DNA of 64,000 bases from Triatoma infestans (taxonomy: Eukaryota > Arthropoda > Insecta > Hemiptera > Reduviidae), in NCBI GenBank assembly GCA_011037195.1, contig JAAEAF010014516.1, positions 62,001 through 126,000 of the forward strand, read 5' to 3'. The notes under the pieces are model-generated. The model searched no databases, had not been told where the DNA came from, and was given only the letters and a program-made list of their open reading frames with translations. Both the position numbers and the translations under genes were made by a program. Of the stretch, positions 38,301 through 44,001 are shown one piece after another (position 1 is the first letter of the stretch; the number at the start of each line of letters is the position of its first letter).

Positions 38301-38869
38301 AAAATGAAAGTGTTGTCATGCAATGTTGATTTCGATATGATATGATGGTATTGAATATTAATTTTTATTATATCAGTTTGTTTTTCATCTCTATTCTCAG
38401 ACTTCAACATACCAGGAAACAAAGCCGGAAAATGTATTTGCTCCTTCCAAAAAGAAAACACTAAATTAATTTCTGGCATTTTATCCGTCGTTGCATGCCT
38501 GTTTTGTTGTTCCTGAACGGTTTCGAATTGTCATCCATTGTCAGAGAAAAGTTATCAAATTCGTTTAGATAGACTTCAACTTAATGTTTTCGTTATCACT
38601 ACACCTGTTGATATGCGGGACCCCATCCATATATTCAACTAAATTAATTCTTTGCTTTATGTTCCGCTTTTAGAGATGATCGAGAGGAATTGAAAACTTT
38701 AACCAAAGAAGAACAACTTGAAGTAAGCAGTTTGGAGTCTTCATCTCATGCATCGCCCTCGACTACTTCTTCATATATTTCTGGCTATTCTCCACGAAAA
38801 GAGAAGGCCTTAAAGATTTATTTGGATACACCTTCGAGAAGGGCGAGATCAGTGATCGATGTTGATTGA
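14146..38869 (+). CDS. Ubiquitin carboxyl-terminal hydrolase 47 (USP47), complete, 22 coding exons
   Basis: The spliced CDS is 3894 nt (1297 residues plus stop), close to vertebrate USP47 (about 1375). Exons: 14146-14349, 24824-25109, 25274-25452, 26945-27119, 27207-27328, 27397-27590, 27672-27852, 28025-28240, 28315-28482, 28563-28742, 29364-29568, 29686-29915, 30033-30162, 30295-30378, 30477-30597, 30681-30771, 30866-30974, 33032-33318, 34081-34196, 35009-35255, 35611-35783, 38674-38869. All introns are GT-AG and every phase joins. The catalytic Cys175 sits in [13 protein letters not shown] and His496 in [14 protein letters not shown], followed by WYCFNDQSV. Zinc-ribbon CxxC pairs are 290/293 and 343/346. 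The C-terminal half matches the ubiquitin-like repeats of USP47 and ends with [15 protein letters not shown], a signature of the family. Known roles of USP47 are removal of ubiquitin from DNA polymerase beta in base excision repair, partnership with beta-TrCP, and stabilisation of MAPK-pathway proteins in Drosophila. Intron 1 is 10.5 kb and full of transposons. Confidence 0.95.
17066..17228. mobile_element. Short inverted-repeat element with half hammerhead core
   Basis: Its ends mirror each other: ttttttgttggctagttggc at the left and, read backwards, ttttgttggctattcggcc at the right, then tatgataggg against tgtgataggc. In the middle the minus strand reads GCCGAAACGTCGGTGAAAAA, which is the 3' half of the ACGU-family hammerhead (stem II end, GAAA, stem III, cleavage site, stem I strand). 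The 5' half is lost (CCCCCCTTAA instead of CTGAAGA). Confidence 0.55.
18269..18785. repeat. Tandem duplication, copy 1 of 517 bp
   Basis: The 517 bases starting gaaattactaaaaattaaaa are repeated without any difference that I can see at 18786-19302. The unit covers flank, the left arm of an inverted-repeat element with its hammerhead-like motif, the LINE target site and the 3' end of the LINE. The match stops exactly at 19302/19303, where copy 2 continues into the LINE body. Confidence 0.92.
18471..18518 (-). ncRNA. Hammerhead-like motif, core with one change (copy 1)
   Basis: Minus strand: TTTAGTTC, CTGGGGA (should be CUGANGA; A6 is G), a hairpin region, GAAA, CGTC, GAATAAA. Stem I pairs TTTAGTTC with GAATAAA loosely. 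Identical in the second copy at 18988-19035. Confidence 0.45.
18786..19302. repeat. Tandem duplication, copy 2 of 517 bp
   Basis: Copy 2 is continuous with the rest of the LINE (19303-20111), while copy 1 ends abruptly inside the LINE 3' region. So copy 2 holds the original arrangement at its right side, and the duplication came after the LINE insertion. Confidence 0.92.
18988..19035 (-). ncRNA. Hammerhead-like motif, core with one change (copy 2)
   Basis: Exact repeat of the motif at 18471-18518, created by the 517-bp duplication. Confidence 0.45.
19157..20111 (-). mobile_element. 5'-truncated Jockey-like LINE with 14-bp target-site duplication
   Basis: The minus-strand element ends in AATAAAG and a run of about 13 A (poly-T at 19157-19169 on the plus strand). 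It is flanked by gtacatactaaaat at 19143-19156 and 20112-20125, a 14-bp target-site duplication. The 5' end is truncated inside the reverse transcriptase. The left part is duplicated (18640-18785). This is a textbook L1/Jockey-style insertion by target-primed reverse transcription. Confidence 0.88.
19305..20117 (-). pseudogene. Truncated reverse transcriptase of the Jockey-like LINE
   Basis: Open for 270 codons, but the first residues come from the target-site flank, so the ATG at 20117 is not a real start. It contains [20 protein letters not shown], then YADDTAILA with the two catalytic Asp residues, then [15 protein letters not shown] and [16 protein letters not shown], which are RT blocks of Jockey/CR1-type elements. 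The C-terminal region includes [18 protein letters not shown]. The ORF is uninterrupted to its stop at 19305, so the insertion is young. Confidence 0.9.
20386..20575 (+). mobile_element. tRNA-SINE family 1
   Basis: Head: tagtgtgattatgagcatgg (A-box-like) and tttgagtcctg (decayed B box). Body: ggtaaagtatgtgtttccgc and gcctacggcgtctaattt. End: gcccgcctgaaaaaaaggca. A better-preserved copy is at 55240-55440. Confidence 0.7.
20641..20945. mobile_element. Hammerhead-bearing inverted-repeat element A1
   Basis: The outer arms are cgtggtagcctgcttcattt... on the left and its reverse complement ...aaatgaagcaggctaccacg on the right, followed outward by gctttccagctctgcgga. The inner arms contain tgcgtttgtcagacaatgtg and cacactgtctgacaaacgca, and around the centre cagacttgcacagagcat / ttctgtgcaagtctg. 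The whole unit is a near-palindrome of about 300 bp in USP47 intron 1. The left core is damaged; the right core is intact (see 20826-20861). Confidence 0.75.
20826..20861 (+). ncRNA. Hammerhead ribozyme motif, type I, core intact, sense in USP47 intron 1
   Basis: CATC (20826-20829), CTGAAGA (20830-20836), stem II TGGGCGAACCC (GGG/CCC), GAAA (20848-20851), CCGG, TC, GATG (20858-20861). CATC pairs with GATG as stem I. Stem III is ACCGGU, self-complementary and without loop. Cleavage would be predicted after C20857. It has the same sense as the USP47 pre-mRNA. Confidence 0.72.
21216..21443. mobile_element. Hammerhead-family inverted-repeat element A2, core deleted
   Basis: Left end tggttggttccgcagagctg and gaaagcatcagagatatttt; right end gaagcaggctatcacggaaa and atatctctgatac. 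In the left arm catcgacc is followed directly by tatcatcaggatg, so stem II and GAAA have been lost. Confidence 0.6.
21576..22469. other. Intron 1 stretch without a named feature
   Basis: Moderately GC-richer than its surroundings at 21650-22150, which suggests old repeat sequence, but I recognise no protein or element. Confidence 0.35.
22470..22625. mobile_element. Hammerhead-family element A3, decayed
   Basis: Left core (minus): CATCCTGATGA, AGAAACCGATCGATG, with stem II deleted. Right core (plus): CATCTGATGATAGGCGAACG, CCCGAAGCCGGTTA, with GAAG for GAAA and one core C lost. Both are inactive by consensus, but they show the same two-sided design. Confidence 0.55.
22626..24823. other. Remaining part of USP47 intron 1
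   Basis: AT-rich with no recognisable element. A 20-nt ttacttaattattraacatt direct repeat lies near 24443-24483. Confidence 0.4.
24824..25109 (+). CDS. USP47 coding exon 2 (residues 69-163)
   Basis: Acceptor tttttcag, donor ACAG|gtttta, phase 0 to 1. It encodes a linker ending in RHETG that leads into the catalytic Cys box, with a proline-rich run near [14 protein letters not shown], less conserved than its neighbours. Confidence 0.88.
25274..25452 (+). CDS. USP47 coding exon 3, catalytic Cys box (residues 164-223)
   Basis: Encodes [19 protein letters not shown] with Cys175 as the expected nucleophile, followed by [13 protein letters not shown], which is nearly identical to the vertebrate protein. 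Ends CTTCAG|gtaatt, phase 0. Confidence 0.95.
25532..25568 (+). repeat. tRNA-like fragment in USP47 intron 3
   Basis: tagccgagtggttagttaag resembles the D-arm/A-box part of a tRNA (Leu/Ser type), but no anticodon arm or B box follows, so it is probably the head of a SINE fragment. Confidence 0.3.
25848..25922 (+). repeat. tRNA-derived SINE head in USP47 intron 3
   Basis: tggttagaggcttgaggg is A-box-like, and about 35 nt on gttcgattccc is a good B box. No cloverleaf with a complete acceptor stem was seen. Confidence 0.45.
26945..27119 (+). CDS. USP47 coding exon 4 (residues 224-281)
   Basis: Encodes [20 protein letters not shown] followed by CRVMFDALE and [12 protein letters not shown], the QQD box of the USP fold. 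Donor CAGG|gtatgt, phase 1. Confidence 0.95.
27207..27328 (+). CDS. USP47 coding exon 5 (residues 282-322)
   Basis: Holds the first CxxC pair, C290 and C293 in [11 protein letters not shown], and [12 protein letters not shown]. Donor gtaagt, phase 0. Confidence 0.93.
27397..27590 (+). CDS. USP47 coding exon 6 (residues 323-386)
   Basis: [20 protein letters not shown] gives the second CxxC pair (C343, C346); [16 protein letters not shown] and HRIKLND follow. Ends in phase 2 at GACAA|gtgaga. Confidence 0.95.
27672..27852 (+). CDS. USP47 coding exon 7 (residues 387-447)
   Basis: Opens with [17 protein letters not shown], then a Ser/Glu-rich loop ([10 protein letters not shown]...DSALEEETN) that is an insertion between catalytic boxes in USP47. 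Donor GATCAG|gtattt, phase 0. Confidence 0.9.
27962..28008. repeat. CCA-rich microsatellite
   Basis: Imperfect (CCA)n with a central ccccccagcccc, between USP47 exons 7 and 8, just upstream of the acceptor at 28024. Confidence 0.85.
28025..28240 (+). CDS. USP47 coding exon 8, catalytic His box (residues 448-519)
   Basis: [20 protein letters not shown] carries His496; [13 protein letters not shown] carries N513/D514, completing the catalytic triad. Donor gtaagt, phase 0. Confidence 0.95.
28315..28482 (+). CDS. USP47 coding exon 9 (residues 520-575)
   Basis: [13 protein letters not shown] and [17 protein letters not shown] close the catalytic domain, as in the vertebrate protein ([23 protein letters not shown]). 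Phase 0 at both ends. Confidence 0.93.
28563..28742 (+). CDS. USP47 coding exon 10 (residues 576-635)
   Basis: A charged helix ([20 protein letters not shown]) and then the first C-terminal ubiquitin-like segment ([16 protein letters not shown]). The donor ATT|gtaatg is weaker than the others, but the join to ACT TTT AAA restores the expected reading. Confidence 0.85.
28950..29115 (+). mobile_element. tRNA-SINE family 2, head missing
   Basis: Body match to the copy at 11700-12005: cctaggagcccctacagctc, gtccggtgatggacagtg, gccggcagtgcactgagaag, and an end with gacgcgccttaaatt before A-rich sequence. It inserted in USP47 intron 10. Confidence 0.72.
29364..29568 (+). CDS. USP47 coding exon 11 (residues 636-703)
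   Basis: [20 protein letters not shown] corresponds to EEVIPLDCCRLVKYDEFHD of USP47; [18 protein letters not shown] follows. Donor GGCG|gtaagt, phase 1. Confidence 0.92.
29686..29915 (+). CDS. USP47 coding exon 12 (residues 704-780)
   Basis: Second ubiquitin-like repeat: [18 protein letters not shown] and [20 protein letters not shown]. Donor AGG|gtaaga, phase 0. Confidence 0.9.
30033..30162 (+). CDS. USP47 coding exon 13 (residues 781-823)
   Basis: [20 protein letters not shown] and [13 protein letters not shown] line up with KVFVESSE...NTIRLFVLLPEQ. Ends phase 1. Confidence 0.88.
30295..30378 (+). CDS. USP47 coding exon 14 (residues 824-851)
   Basis: Short exon [20 protein letters not shown]; boundaries ttttag and GCAG|gtattt, phase 1 to 1. 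Not conserved in sequence, accepted because the frame is open and both joins keep it. Confidence 0.75.
30477..30597 (+). CDS. USP47 coding exon 15 (residues 852-891)
   Basis: Acidic/Ser linker ([17 protein letters not shown]), equal in character to the disordered linker of USP47. Acceptor gtatag has a weak pyrimidine tract. Phase 1 to 2. Confidence 0.78.
30681..30771 (+). CDS. USP47 coding exon 16 (residues 892-922)
   Basis: Continues the disordered linker: [19 protein letters not shown]. Acceptor aacttttag, donor AAA|gtaagt, phase 2 to 0. Confidence 0.82.
30866..30974 (+). CDS. USP47 coding exon 17 (residues 923-958)
   Basis: [20 protein letters not shown] matches WDTAEEDSG...MQYMYFKAEPY of USP47. 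Donor AAAG|gtaata, phase 1. Confidence 0.88.
31085..31260 (-). mobile_element. tRNA-SINE family 1 in USP47 intron 17
   Basis: Minus-strand copy: its tail at the left reads cctatttttcaggcgggctt (reverse of the family end), then ggagtcgtagacgggggcgg, and the head side contains gcgggactcgaaataaggcc where the B box should be. Confidence 0.65.
31261..33031. other. USP47 intron 17 after the SINE
   Basis: At 31850-31970 there is a short direct repeat (cctgattaagtagyaagrt, near 31842 and 31923). At about 32255-32580 lies a copy of the cttccggtt-type repeat family (agaaaatcgcgaaaaa, with matching flanks). The segment 31579-31800 is GC-richer than its surroundings, but its open frame resembles nothing that I know. 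Confidence 0.45.
33032..33318 (+). CDS. USP47 coding exon 18 (residues 959-1054)
   Basis: [20 protein letters not shown] (vertebrate WLMVHVDKRITLAAFKQHLE) then [20 protein letters not shown] (DDNKITIRLGRALKKGEY). Donor AAT|gtaaag, phase 0. Confidence 0.93.
34081..34196 (+). CDS. USP47 coding exon 19 (residues 1055-1092)
   Basis: [20 protein letters not shown] and KIPLDR match [20 protein letters not shown]...LSIDRF. Ends phase 2 at GATAG|gtttgt. Confidence 0.9.
34406..34448 (+). repeat. End fragment of the hammerhead family A element
   Basis: gatgaccacaaaatgaagca and cggaaaatgtctctgatga match the right outer arm of the elements at 20641 and 62640; the core is absent. Confidence 0.6.
35009..35255 (+). 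CDS. USP47 coding exon 20 (residues 1093-1175)
   Basis: [18 protein letters not shown] (RLRKKTWKNPGTVFLD in vertebrates), [13 protein letters not shown] and [20 protein letters not shown]. Donor AAA|gtaaac, phase 0. Confidence 0.94.
35611..35783 (+). CDS. USP47 coding exon 21 (residues 1176-1232)
   Basis: [20 protein letters not shown] matches [30 protein letters not shown] matches CDDGAVIFYRD. Ends phase 2 at TATAA|gtaagt. Confidence 0.94.
36425..36510 (+). repeat. tRNA-derived SINE head in USP47 intron 21
   Basis: cagtggtagctagcgcactg (A-box region as in SINE family 2) and ggttcgagttc (B box) are 20-odd nt apart. The family 2 body does not follow, so this is a head fragment or another family. 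Confidence 0.5.
36676..37450 (-). mobile_element. Penelope-like element remnant with GIY-YIG domain
   Basis: On the minus strand [13 protein letters not shown] at about 37231-37193 is followed, after a frame change, by CYIGESRF (37191-37168) and [11 protein letters not shown] after a stop. This is the GIY-YIG nuclease pattern 'VYKIPC...YIGETGR...R..EH..DI' that closes the ORF of Penelope-like elements. Downstream on the same strand, at 36676-36770, is the block shared with 8298-8450, including a decayed hammerhead (CTGAAGA, short stem II, GAAC). The order nuclease then hammerhead-bearing end is the one known for Penelope-like retroelements. Reverse-transcriptase motifs were not found. Confidence 0.65.
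36730..36765 (-). ncRNA. Decayed hammerhead of the Penelope-like remnant
   Basis: Minus strand: GAGCTC, CTGAAGA, AAGCCACCC, GAAC, ATAAG. The first part is intact, but GAAA is GAAC and the cleavage dinucleotide is lost. It is homologous in position and flanks to the intact motif at 8380-8420. Confidence 0.5.
37640..37862. mobile_element. Hammerhead-bearing inverted-repeat element A4
   Basis: The left arm ends ttttgtgatcatcgaccggt; the right arm has aaaaccggtcgcaggtgaaa, gaagcaggctatcacggaaa and atatctctgatgctttccag, then tgcggacccaaccacaacaa. The left core is intact on the minus strand; the right core has lost its 5' part. It lies in USP47 intron 21. Confidence 0.7.
37694..37731 (-). ncRNA. 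Hammerhead ribozyme motif, type I, core intact, antisense in USP47 intron 21
   Basis: Minus strand: CATC, CTGATGA, TGGTCGAACGCCC (stem II with one U/C mismatch), GAAA, CCGG, TC, GATG. Stem I CAUC/GAUG and stem III ACCGGU are as in the other family A copies. Every invariant core base is present. Confidence 0.72.
38674..38869 (+). CDS. USP47 last coding exon (residues 1233-1297)
   Basis: [19 protein letters not shown] then [20 protein letters not shown] matches the very C-terminus of USP47. Stop TGA at 38867-38869. The 2.9-kb intron before it holds a Penelope-like remnant and a hammerhead element. Confidence 0.94.
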
Positions 38870-39300
38870 GGTACTGCATTGTAGCTTATAGCTGATATTA
38901 TCTTTACATTATAAACTTAGGACTGAAGTATTTTTTCTTAAAGGTTTACATCAACACTTCCGCACCAGCATACGTCCCTGCGACAAGACGTCAGGAAGTG
39001 TTACTTGGAATCTAGACTTATACTAAACTAAACTGTATGCATTTTTGGAGATGAAGACAAATTGATGTATATTGTTTGGCAAACTAACAACAACTAAGTT
39101 CTTTCTGAGTCCGATATATATAAATATATATATTTGTGTAAATTACTGTATTACAATCGCATGTTTATAAAGTGTAAATAACCATAATTTAAAAAAAATT
39201 ATCCATCATACAAAAATATCAGGTACATGTGTAATAAATATTGCCAGTGTGTTTAAAGAACCTTTTAAAAAAAAAAAAAAATGAATAAAAGTGTGATTTA
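38870..39300 (+). other. USP47 3' UTR with polyadenylation signals
   Basis: AATAAA occurs at 39233-39238 and again at 39284-39289, after a run of A at 39267-39281. Either could serve; the first is 364 nt past the stop. Confidence 0.5.
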
Positions 39301-42170
39301 TAAATTCAATATAAATTTATTGGGCCTCCCAAGTTTTTATTATAGTGCATTAGCAGGCTTTTTGCTCTCATATTTTGTACTATTCACATGTTGAGTTGGT
39401 TACTTGACTGTAATAAATAACATGTATTTATTGATTTTTTGTACTTGATATTTGACCTTATCTTCCATATTTATAATCAAGATATTTATATTTGAATTAA
39501 AAATGCTATGTAATATACTATTGTAGAATATATATAAAAAAAAAGTCGCGAATATTTGTTTTACATCCTTATCTTTCCATTCATTATGCTGAATTCTGGA
39601 TTTTACCATTCTTTTTACGATAAAAGAAAGTAATAAAAATTCTGAGCAAGTGTGTTACCGTCAGTCACATCAGCTACTTGAGATTGTACCATTATAAGTG
39701 ATAAAAAGTTTATATAACTTGTCAAGTTGTAAGTATTCCTGTTAATTAGTACTACATTAAAAAAGGAAAATTCTCTTGGAAGACTTCACAATTTCCACCT
39801 CTAATGCCCAACATTTAGAAAGCCAACCACAACAATTTAGAAAGCTCTTTATGTGATTCTTATGACACATAGAAATTTTAATGAGAGAAAAAAAAATAGG
39901 TGGAAATATTTTAAAATTATAATATTGAATAATCAAACTTTTTGAAATAGCTCAGAAAAAAAAAATTGACAAGTGATTCATCAAAGCATGAGTGCACCGA
40001 ATATACTAGTATTATGCTTCTGAGCAAAGAAAATTTGGATACCTGGAAATCTAGGTGGGAGCCTTTTCATCAAACATGATTCCTAAACTATGTGAATGTT
40101 AAAATAAAATAGAAACAATACAATTCTAGGATTGATGGTCGGAGAAAGTACGTCTATCTTCGGATATTAAATAGTTGTATAGAAGAAAACGCTCGGATAG
40201 AACTGCTCAGCTCACAGATTTCATTAGATGAGATCCCCTGATTTACCGCGTAAAGCAACTGAATGGCCCAGTTCTATATGCTAGAAATTTTTGAGCTAGA
40301 GCAGTACTTTCATGAAGGTGATCGCAAAAAACTTCGAATGGTTCCAAAGAAGTTTCTCTCACAAAGTTGAGGGAGAGGAATATAAGGTAAACAATTTATT
40401 TATAAAAAAATTAAATTTCTTCAGCACCTAAATTTCGCCGAGCTCAGGTCACCCCATACCAAAGATATTTTTAAAACTTGGAGAGGTACGGTTTTAATAT
40501 ACAATTGCTTGCCAGTAAGTCTTTAAGGAAAGTAAGATGGGTGATTAACCCCAAACCTTTAGGTGGAATTTGATTGACAGACATAAAATCCAGGATTTTG
40601 ACGATTGAAGAAGTGATATACTTACTGGGCTTAACGGGTGTAATCTAGTACAATTTTTAAAAATAGCTATATCCTATAGACATTAATAGAAGAGTTTAAC
40701 TTAACTATTAAAAATATATTTATATGCAAAAAAAAAATCTGTAAAGCACTGCCAATATAAATTACATCTTTGTTTTATTTCATTCTTTTTCGTAATAAAA
40801 AGCAATTTGTAGATTCAAACCGATATGAAAACTATTTTTATTTCCAATTTAGAAATTATTTAGTTCTTATTTTCCTAATTGATATAGTAACTCGGCAGAC
40901 GAATTCTATCCATGCCATTATGTGTTATGAATGTATAATACATACTGCATTTTGTATATTGAAAACAATAAAGCTCTGTATTATTATGACTTTAAAACTG
41001 CCATCACTAAGCGAGATTTTTATTTTCGAATTACTAAGGACAATCCTAACTTCCAAAAGTGATTGAAGATCTTCCACAATAAGAACAGAATGGGGCTTAG
41101 TATAAAACCCCTAAAGTGTATCATTGTACAGGACATCGGTAGGTTTCTTTTTTTCTTGTTTGTAAATTTTTGAGAATATTATGACTGAGGATGGTGGAGT
41201 AGATGCATGGTTCCAACACCTACAAGATAACTTATTTCATGAACAAATCTCTAAGAAGGACTGCACACATTTTTTTTCGAAATAAATTCTCGCTTACTAA
41301 AATGCTTTTAATTCTTCTGACTACGAAAAACAGGGTTTATGATAATTGTCCTGTTATAATAAAAAGTTTACTTGATATTTTTTTGGGAATTCCTATGCGG
41401 ATGAACGAAAGTTTCAGTGATAATCCGTACACTGAATCACTCCACTTACTGAACTGTTTTTGTTCAAATGTTTCTGGAGACATGGTCTTTTGAAATTAAT
41501 TACTTCAATGTCGGCATTTTTTTTTTCTATCATCAGGGCCCTACAACAAAAACATGATATGACCACAGATATTTTTACTATATTCCTGAACTTTCAATAT
41601 TAGCTTTGAATCTTCTTGTTTATTTATAAAGCTCAGTTGATGGCATAAATTTCGAAATGTTGGCATTATAGTGAACCTCTCAAATCAACTCTCATAATAT
41701 TATGAAATTAGGAAAAAGGCACACAATAAAGAAACTGTAGCTACTATATGAACGTTTTTTAGTTTTGTGATTTGCTCGAAAATGCTTTAAACTTTCTATT
41801 TATAAATAAATATTTTAACTTAAATATTTTTATGAAGAAACTGATTCTTAAGATGCTGGGTAAGATTCTGTAAGATGGCTGAGGCTTTCCTTATTGTTTT
41901 AACATATTATTCCAATCATCTTTTAGATAGCATTAAGTAAATTAAATATGCTGCAATAATACCAAAATAATTACATGTTTTAAGATAATTTGTCTAAAGA
42001 AAATTGAGAAATAGAGTAACAGTCAATTATGAGTTGCATTAGACTTCTTTTTTTTACAAATTAAATATTAAGCTATTAAACTAAGGTAAACAAAAACAAG
42101 AAAGAGCCTATCAATTCTTGAAATACCATAATATGTACATATACAAATGAATTAGAATAGATGTTCATTT
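39301..42170. other. Intergenic sequence between USP47 and the hammerhead remnants
   Basis: AT-rich. An open frame at 41203-41493 (plus) has no recognisable domain and ordinary intergenic composition. I see nothing else that I can name. Confidence 0.4.
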
Positions 42171-42173
42171 ATT

Positions 42174-42350
42174 TGTTGTGATTGGTTCCGCAGAGCTGGA
42201 AAGCATCAGAGATATTTTTCGTGATAGCCTCCTTGATTTTGTGGTCATCGACCGGTTTCTAGCGATCCTGACGAAACCGGTCAATTACTACAAAAAGAAG
42301 CAGGCTATCACGAAAAATATCTCTGATGAAGTTCATTTAAACGGAAAACA
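42174..42350. mobile_element. Hammerhead-family element A5, core mostly deleted
   Basis: Left end attggttccgcagagctgga then gcatcagagatatttttcgt; right end gaagcaggctatcacgaaaa. The centre catcgaccggtttctagcga / tcctgacgaaaccggtca shows both arms, with the CUGANGA/stem II part collapsed to CTGACGAAAC. Confidence 0.6.
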
Positions 42351-42464
42351 GGCACGCACTAAAAAATGTTTATTACAAGTAACTTTTAAAATTTTTAAAT
42401 AAATAATAGTCACGAAATGATTCTCTCAAGAGTTATCTCTGCAAAAAATAAAAAAGATTTAGTT

Positions 42465-42572
42465 GTTGTGGTGGTTGGTTCCACAGAGCTGGAAAGCATC
42501 AGAGACATTTTCCGCGGTATGACTCCGATGACCACAAAAATGAAGCAGGCTACCACGGAAAATGTCTCTGAA
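42465..42572. mobile_element. Hammerhead-family element A6, deletion derivative
   Basis: Only about 108 bp: ggttggttccacagagctgg, gcatcagagacattttccgc, a short centre, then ccgatgaccacaaaaatgaa and gcaggctaccacggaaaatg. The complete hammerhead cores are missing, leaving a minimal palindrome of the outer arms. Confidence 0.65.
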
Positions 42573-43577
42573 AAAAGATTTATTTATAATTTGGAATCTA
42601 TTTTATTTGCAATCTGTACATTGTAAAATGAACACAAAAGATTAATAAAATAATATTAAACATTCTACCGTAAATTAATTTGTAGTAGATAAAGTTGCAA
42701 TAAAAACCAAGCGACTAATGAATGGTTTTAAGAGAGGGGAAGATCTGGAATATATTTTATCAAAACAATATGGTAAATTTGGATATGAACACTGATAATA
42801 AAATTGTTCAGAGATAAGAAATGAATTTAATAAAAATAACGGTATAAAACTATTTAAAAAATATGCGAATTATGTTTAAATTTACTGACAATATATATTA
42901 CCAATATTAACTTTATTCTAAATTAAATACTGAAGCTGAAAATGAATTATGGAATGACTTCTAAGAAATTTTAATTTATGTACACAAATTACAAGTAAAG
43001 CTCAAACCAACGCTTTGCAGTTTTTCGTTCACAGCAGAAATATGTATTATTTTGGCTTATATAAAAAAAACAAAAACATTATTGCCTTTTTGTTTAAATT
43101 GAAAAATTGCGAAGTTATCTAGGTTTATATACGAAACAGAATCGTTCATTTCTCTAAATTTAATTTATATACAAATATACAATCAAATGCTCTTTTTAAT
43201 TAAAATCATTACCTAAAAAAAAAAAATTAAAATATTAACCTTCAAAATTCATCACTTTGTAATGAACTTCAACAAGATTTATTGACCTCTAATCAAATCT
43301 ATATATATATATAATAAATTAAAAGCTTAGGTTGTAAACTTTAGATTAGTCCTTACTTTTCTGTTTCTCTTTAATCAATATTATTAAAATGAATATAGCC
43401 ATGAAATACTTGAAAGGAGCATACTTTTTCGGTAAGGAATTAAAACAGCTTTGTTCACGCGTAAATCTCTCAGAAAACGCAAAATATAAAAGTACACAAT
43501 ATAAAAATCTACAAAAGTGATTGCACAAATTTTAATCACAGCAAACACCTGACGACCAAGTATTATAATAAGAGGGC
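42573..43577. other. Downstream region of the minus-strand gene
   Basis: AT-rich. A polyadenylation signal for the minus-strand gene (AATAAA on that strand) is at 43278-43283, 300 nt past its stop. Nothing else recognised. Confidence 0.45.
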
Positions 43578-43582
43578 TACTC

Positions 43583-44001
43583 TTATACATAGTCTGAGTG
43601 AATAGGCGCGGTCTCAGATATAGCTGCCAAACGTTGCCTTGACAATGGTCCCATTTCCCATTGGGTTACACCACTTCCTACACCTCCGCCAACAGTCTCA
43701 TATGTTCTTTCTGAAAGATCAGAATAATAAGCTGAACTTGGTGGCGAACCAGTTTCACCGTCAGTCAATACATATCCAGTATTTTGGTAAACTGGTTTAT
43801 CTAATTCAGCATAAAGCGCTTCATCCACTGTGTAGTGATTAGTGGCTGGCGTTTCACTAGGTGCAGCTAATGTAGGTCGCCGATTCATCCAACACCAAAC
43901 ACCGCGTCCACCTTCGCCACGGGTTCCTGCAACACTCAGCTTTGAGCCTTCTCTTCTTTCAAGCCCACTACTAACTCCACTGGAACGATTGTCACTGTAA
44001 C
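43583..44001 (-). CDS. Membrane protein gene, last coding exon (cytoplasmic tail)
   Basis: Acceptor tttgctccag, then YSDNRSSGVSSGLERREG and the tyrosine-rich tail to the stop TAA at 43583-43585. The upstream 113 nt before the internal ATG at 43888 are open and needed for the join. Confidence 0.75.

Noticed and set aside
41203..41493. Open frame of 96 codons downstream of USP47
   Set aside because: Ordinary AT-rich composition, no domain, no splice context; lengths like this occur by chance.
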